A DNA stretch of 17,833 nucleotides from Suillus spraguei (taxonomy: Eukaryota > Basidiomycota > Agaricomycetes > Boletales > Suillaceae): the NCBI GenBank assembly GCA_016800925.1, contig JABCPU010001043.1:1-17833 (forward strand). Reading direction: 5' to 3'. Numbering within the stretch: position 1 is the first letter of the stretch; each line of letters starts with the position of its first letter. The position numbers were made by a program, and so were the translations under genes. Positions 15,884-17,833 of this stretch are shown here, piece after piece. Below the pieces are notes generated by a model that saw only the letters and a program-made list of their open reading frames with translations, had not been told where the DNA came from and did no database searches.

Positions 15884-17331
15884 TTAGTTGGTGGTGGCGT
15901 GTGTGAACTGGGTTGTGGCAAAGCCGACGCGGAAGTTGGTGTAATCATACGCAACGTAGAAGCGCTGTATGAATGCGTAGCCAAGACAAAAGTCATTTTG
16001 GCCATTGTACGGGCCATCGTCGCCAATGACCAGATATATGGAACGCTCCTGACCACCAATCCTGCTGTTGAGAGAACGAGGCCACATTTGGGCGTTAGGG
16101 GTAAGACCGTAGGTTTTCTGTGGAAAATGGTGAACAATGGGTGAGGGCTGACAGAATTGACGTACGCCGTTAATATAAAAGTTCAAGTCACGTAGGTCAC
16201 CGTATTTATCTTGAGAAATAGTGAGAAGTTGAGTCGCACTATCGTATACAGCGCCGGTTAAGGACAGGTACTTTTGATAGGCCTCTATCGAACGCTAATT
16301 AGACAATTATTACTCGCTGCACTCCAATAGATACACACCAGTGGCAATCTTGATAAGGACGGTGCCACAATCGACGATACCAGTGGTGGATTTTAAGATC
16401 ACCCTGTTGTTGTATATGATTCCCGAACCGACACCCCAATAGTTCCGTGAACGCCCGATGACGGCAGGACTGAAACAAAACAATCACTATCAGTTTGGAT
16501 AAATCTAGGAGCCAAGGTAGCTCACGCGTATGCAATGTTACCGTTGTACTTGGTAGGGTCAGTTCCACCAAAGGTGATTTGTCCAGTGGGTTCTAGCGGC
16601 GGACTGACATATGGCTGGAAAAAGATACCAACAACGTTTTCAGAAATGGCGCCTTGGCTAACCAGTTCGTCAGTGACAGTCGGGATCAGCTCTGTCCGAG
16701 AATTTTGCAGGGTGCCAACTGTTAAGGCTACAGGCCCGATGCCAATGACACCTTCAAAATGATGGAAGCCTGCTATTTTATCAACAACACCGATCGACTG
16801 CAGGATGACGCTGAGCCCAGGACCGACAGTGACGTAGTCGAGGTACTCAGTTCCTATAGATAATCGTAGGTGTTTTCAATTCATGATATCATTGGTATGT
16901 CACACCAGAGATGGAGCCAGTAGCGTAAGTGAGTGCTACAGGTTGGCCAGTAGGCATGCTGGTGTCGGTTTTCACGTACTTTGAGGCACGAACCCAGGTG
17001 TTCGCGCTACCGCTGTCGAGAACCAAGTTGTCTTCAATAATGCATTAGCAACCGCATGTTTTCCCAGTATTGAACTTACAAGTTGTGGGGGGGTTGCCAA
17101 TGTCAACTGCTAGGAAGTAGGCCGTATATTCGCGTATCAAAGGAACGTTAACTTGTCTGCGCATGCTGGAATCAAGGGCCTTCACACGAGCCCTATCGCG
17201 CTCCAAGAGGTTGCTAGTACCATTGGAGACGTGTAGCCTGGTAAGGGGGACGGAGATAGGGGAATTGTCAGCTTTAACAGGCGATTCAGTGATTGAAAAA
17301 CTAGAAGTGTTAACAATGCGGCGGGGAACAT
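15884..17331 (-). pseudogene. Polyporopepsin-like secreted aspartic protease (A1 family), six exons, frameshift in signal peptide
   Basis: Pepsin-type acid endopeptidase, secreted in mushrooms for extracellular protein digestion. Exons on the minus strand: 17331-17080, 17031-16906, 16853-16527, 16469-16339, 16284-16166, 16117-15884, split by five GT-AG introns of 48-57 nt. ATG at 17331 (CCACC context) gives a hydrophobic signal MFPAALLTLLVF. A propeptide (SPVKADNSPISVPLTR, LLERDRARVKAL) follows in a different frame, implying a one-base deletion near 17290-17300. The mature part has IREYTAYFLAVDIGNPPT, first catalytic VLDSGSANTW, flap LTYATGSISG, ITFGGTDPTKYNG, second catalytic GIVDCGTVLI, and a C-terminus with YGLTPNAQMWPRSLN and NFRVGFATTQFTHATTN. 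DCG instead of D-T/S-G at the second site is unusual. Total ~395 codons, normal length. If the frameshift is real, secretion is lost. Confidence 0.85.
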
Positions 17332-17366
17332 GGTGGACTAGAAAGTAATATCATACTCAGTGGCCT

Positions 17367-17374
17367 ATTATATA
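17367..17374 (-). promoter_or_regulatory. Possible TATA box of the aspartic protease gene
   Basis: The minus strand carries TATATAAT in CACATATATAATAGGCC, 36-43 bp before the ATG at 17331. That is close for a fungal leader, so it may be coincidental. Confidence 0.3.
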
Positions 17375-17476
17375 TGTGCGATGGCAACGTTGAGCACCTT
17401 AGTACTAGCCACGTATCAAATGTCCCCCTTGAGAAAGCGATGACAGGATAGTGGCTGACTTCCCGCAGCATTTATT

Positions 17477-17684
17477 ATATTCCCGCTGCTTTTCCGCGTA
17501 GCAATGGATGTCCTTCCCGCGCAGGCTTCATCTGTTCCTTCCGAACGAGTCTTCTCATCCAGCAAAGAGACATGCACAGATCGGCGTGCTAATCTCTCAC
17601 CACCAGTTAGCATTACAGATTCTCAAGTTCTCTTACAAGCAAGACCAACTGGATTTCACGTCACGAAAACAACCGGTTCCTTAA
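17477..17684 (+). pseudogene. hAT-family transposase, C-terminal dimerisation domain fragment
   Basis: The plus-strand frame reads FRVAMDVLPAQASSVPSERV followed by FSSSKETCTDRRANLSP, the signature of the hAT C-terminal dimerisation domain. After a one-base frame change near 17605 it continues LALQILKFSYKQDQLDFTSR and stops at 17682-17684, matching the usual end of fungal hAT transposases. The BED zinc finger and catalytic core are absent to the left, where the protease promoter region begins, so only the last ~70 residues remain. It points away from the protease gene. Confidence 0.8.
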
Positions 17685-17833
17685 TTCAACTTATGGTCAC
17701 CTTTTCACACACAACAAAGCGAAATAAGCAAAGGCTGAAATAAGTGGAAAAAAGGCCACTTGTCATCCGAATTCTTACTTTTTTCTGACTTAGTTTACTT
17801 TTCACGTCACAAATAAAGCAGAAAAAGGACATT
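17685..17833. other. Sequence after the hAT fragment; possible element end
   Basis: A/T-rich with AAATAAG and TTACTTTTT-type stretches that partly complement each other. No gene; a hAT terminus could lie here but no paired inverted repeat is present in the window. Confidence 0.3.

Noticed and set aside
1..17833. A new multi-gene defence or biosynthetic system
   Set aside because: Every recognisable coding region is assigned to a known transposon class or to a single aspartic protease; the neighbours are nested insertions, not a functional cluster.

Overview
The window looks like a transposon-dense, heterochromatic stretch of a filamentous basidiomycete genome, probably an Agaricomycete (mushroom-forming fungus). 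The evidence is short GT-AG introns of 48-60 nt, a polyporopepsin-type aspartic protease, Helitron Rep/helicase proteins of the kind common in mushroom genomes, a Ty3/Gypsy retroelement, a DD34E Tc1-type transposon and a hAT fragment. Almost every coding region is damaged by frameshifts, nonsense changes, insertions or truncation, so most entries are pseudogenes. Species assignment is inference.

Layout. 1-5740 (minus strand): a Helitron Rep gene, with a glutamine-rich N-terminus, Helitron-like N domain and HUH/tyrosine Rep motifs, running off the left edge before its helicase domain. A 1.6-kb Tc1-type element (2013-3615, TA flanks) interrupts it. 5741-6312: upstream sequence with a roughly 48-bp tandem repeat. 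6313-7196: an LTR carrying a foreign central segment. 7197-9100: a decayed small hypothetical gene (7725-8147) and a TA-bounded terminal-inverted-repeat element (8422-8971). 9100-12666 (minus): Gypsy gag, protease, reverse transcriptase and RNase H, with no integrase. 12865-13338: the 5' LTR of that element. 13339-14320 (plus): the C-terminal part of a second, oppositely oriented Helitron helicase, broken by a 124-bp fold-back MITE. 14446-14925: the end of an unidentified retroelement-like ORF, a GATA-rich purine tract and an LTR-like segment. 14981-15140: two tandem hairpin units. 15233-15504: a MITE. 15884-17331 (minus): a six-exon secreted aspartic protease gene, probably the only true host enzyme gene here, with a frameshift in its signal peptide. 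17477-17684: a hAT transposase C-terminal fragment.

How it fits together: this is a nested transposon graveyard rather than an operon or a cooperating system. Several insertions can be read at base resolution. Removing the Tc1 element at 2013-3615, or the fold-back MITE at 13967-14090, together with one TA copy rejoins a Helitron reading frame, so those Helitron ORFs predate the insertions. I found no RNA gene, CRISPR array, or convincing previously unknown defence or metabolic system. The most unusual structures are the Tc1 element whose two 215-bp arms each look like an inverted-repeat MITE, the fold-back MITE, and the pair of hairpins with compensatory stem changes.
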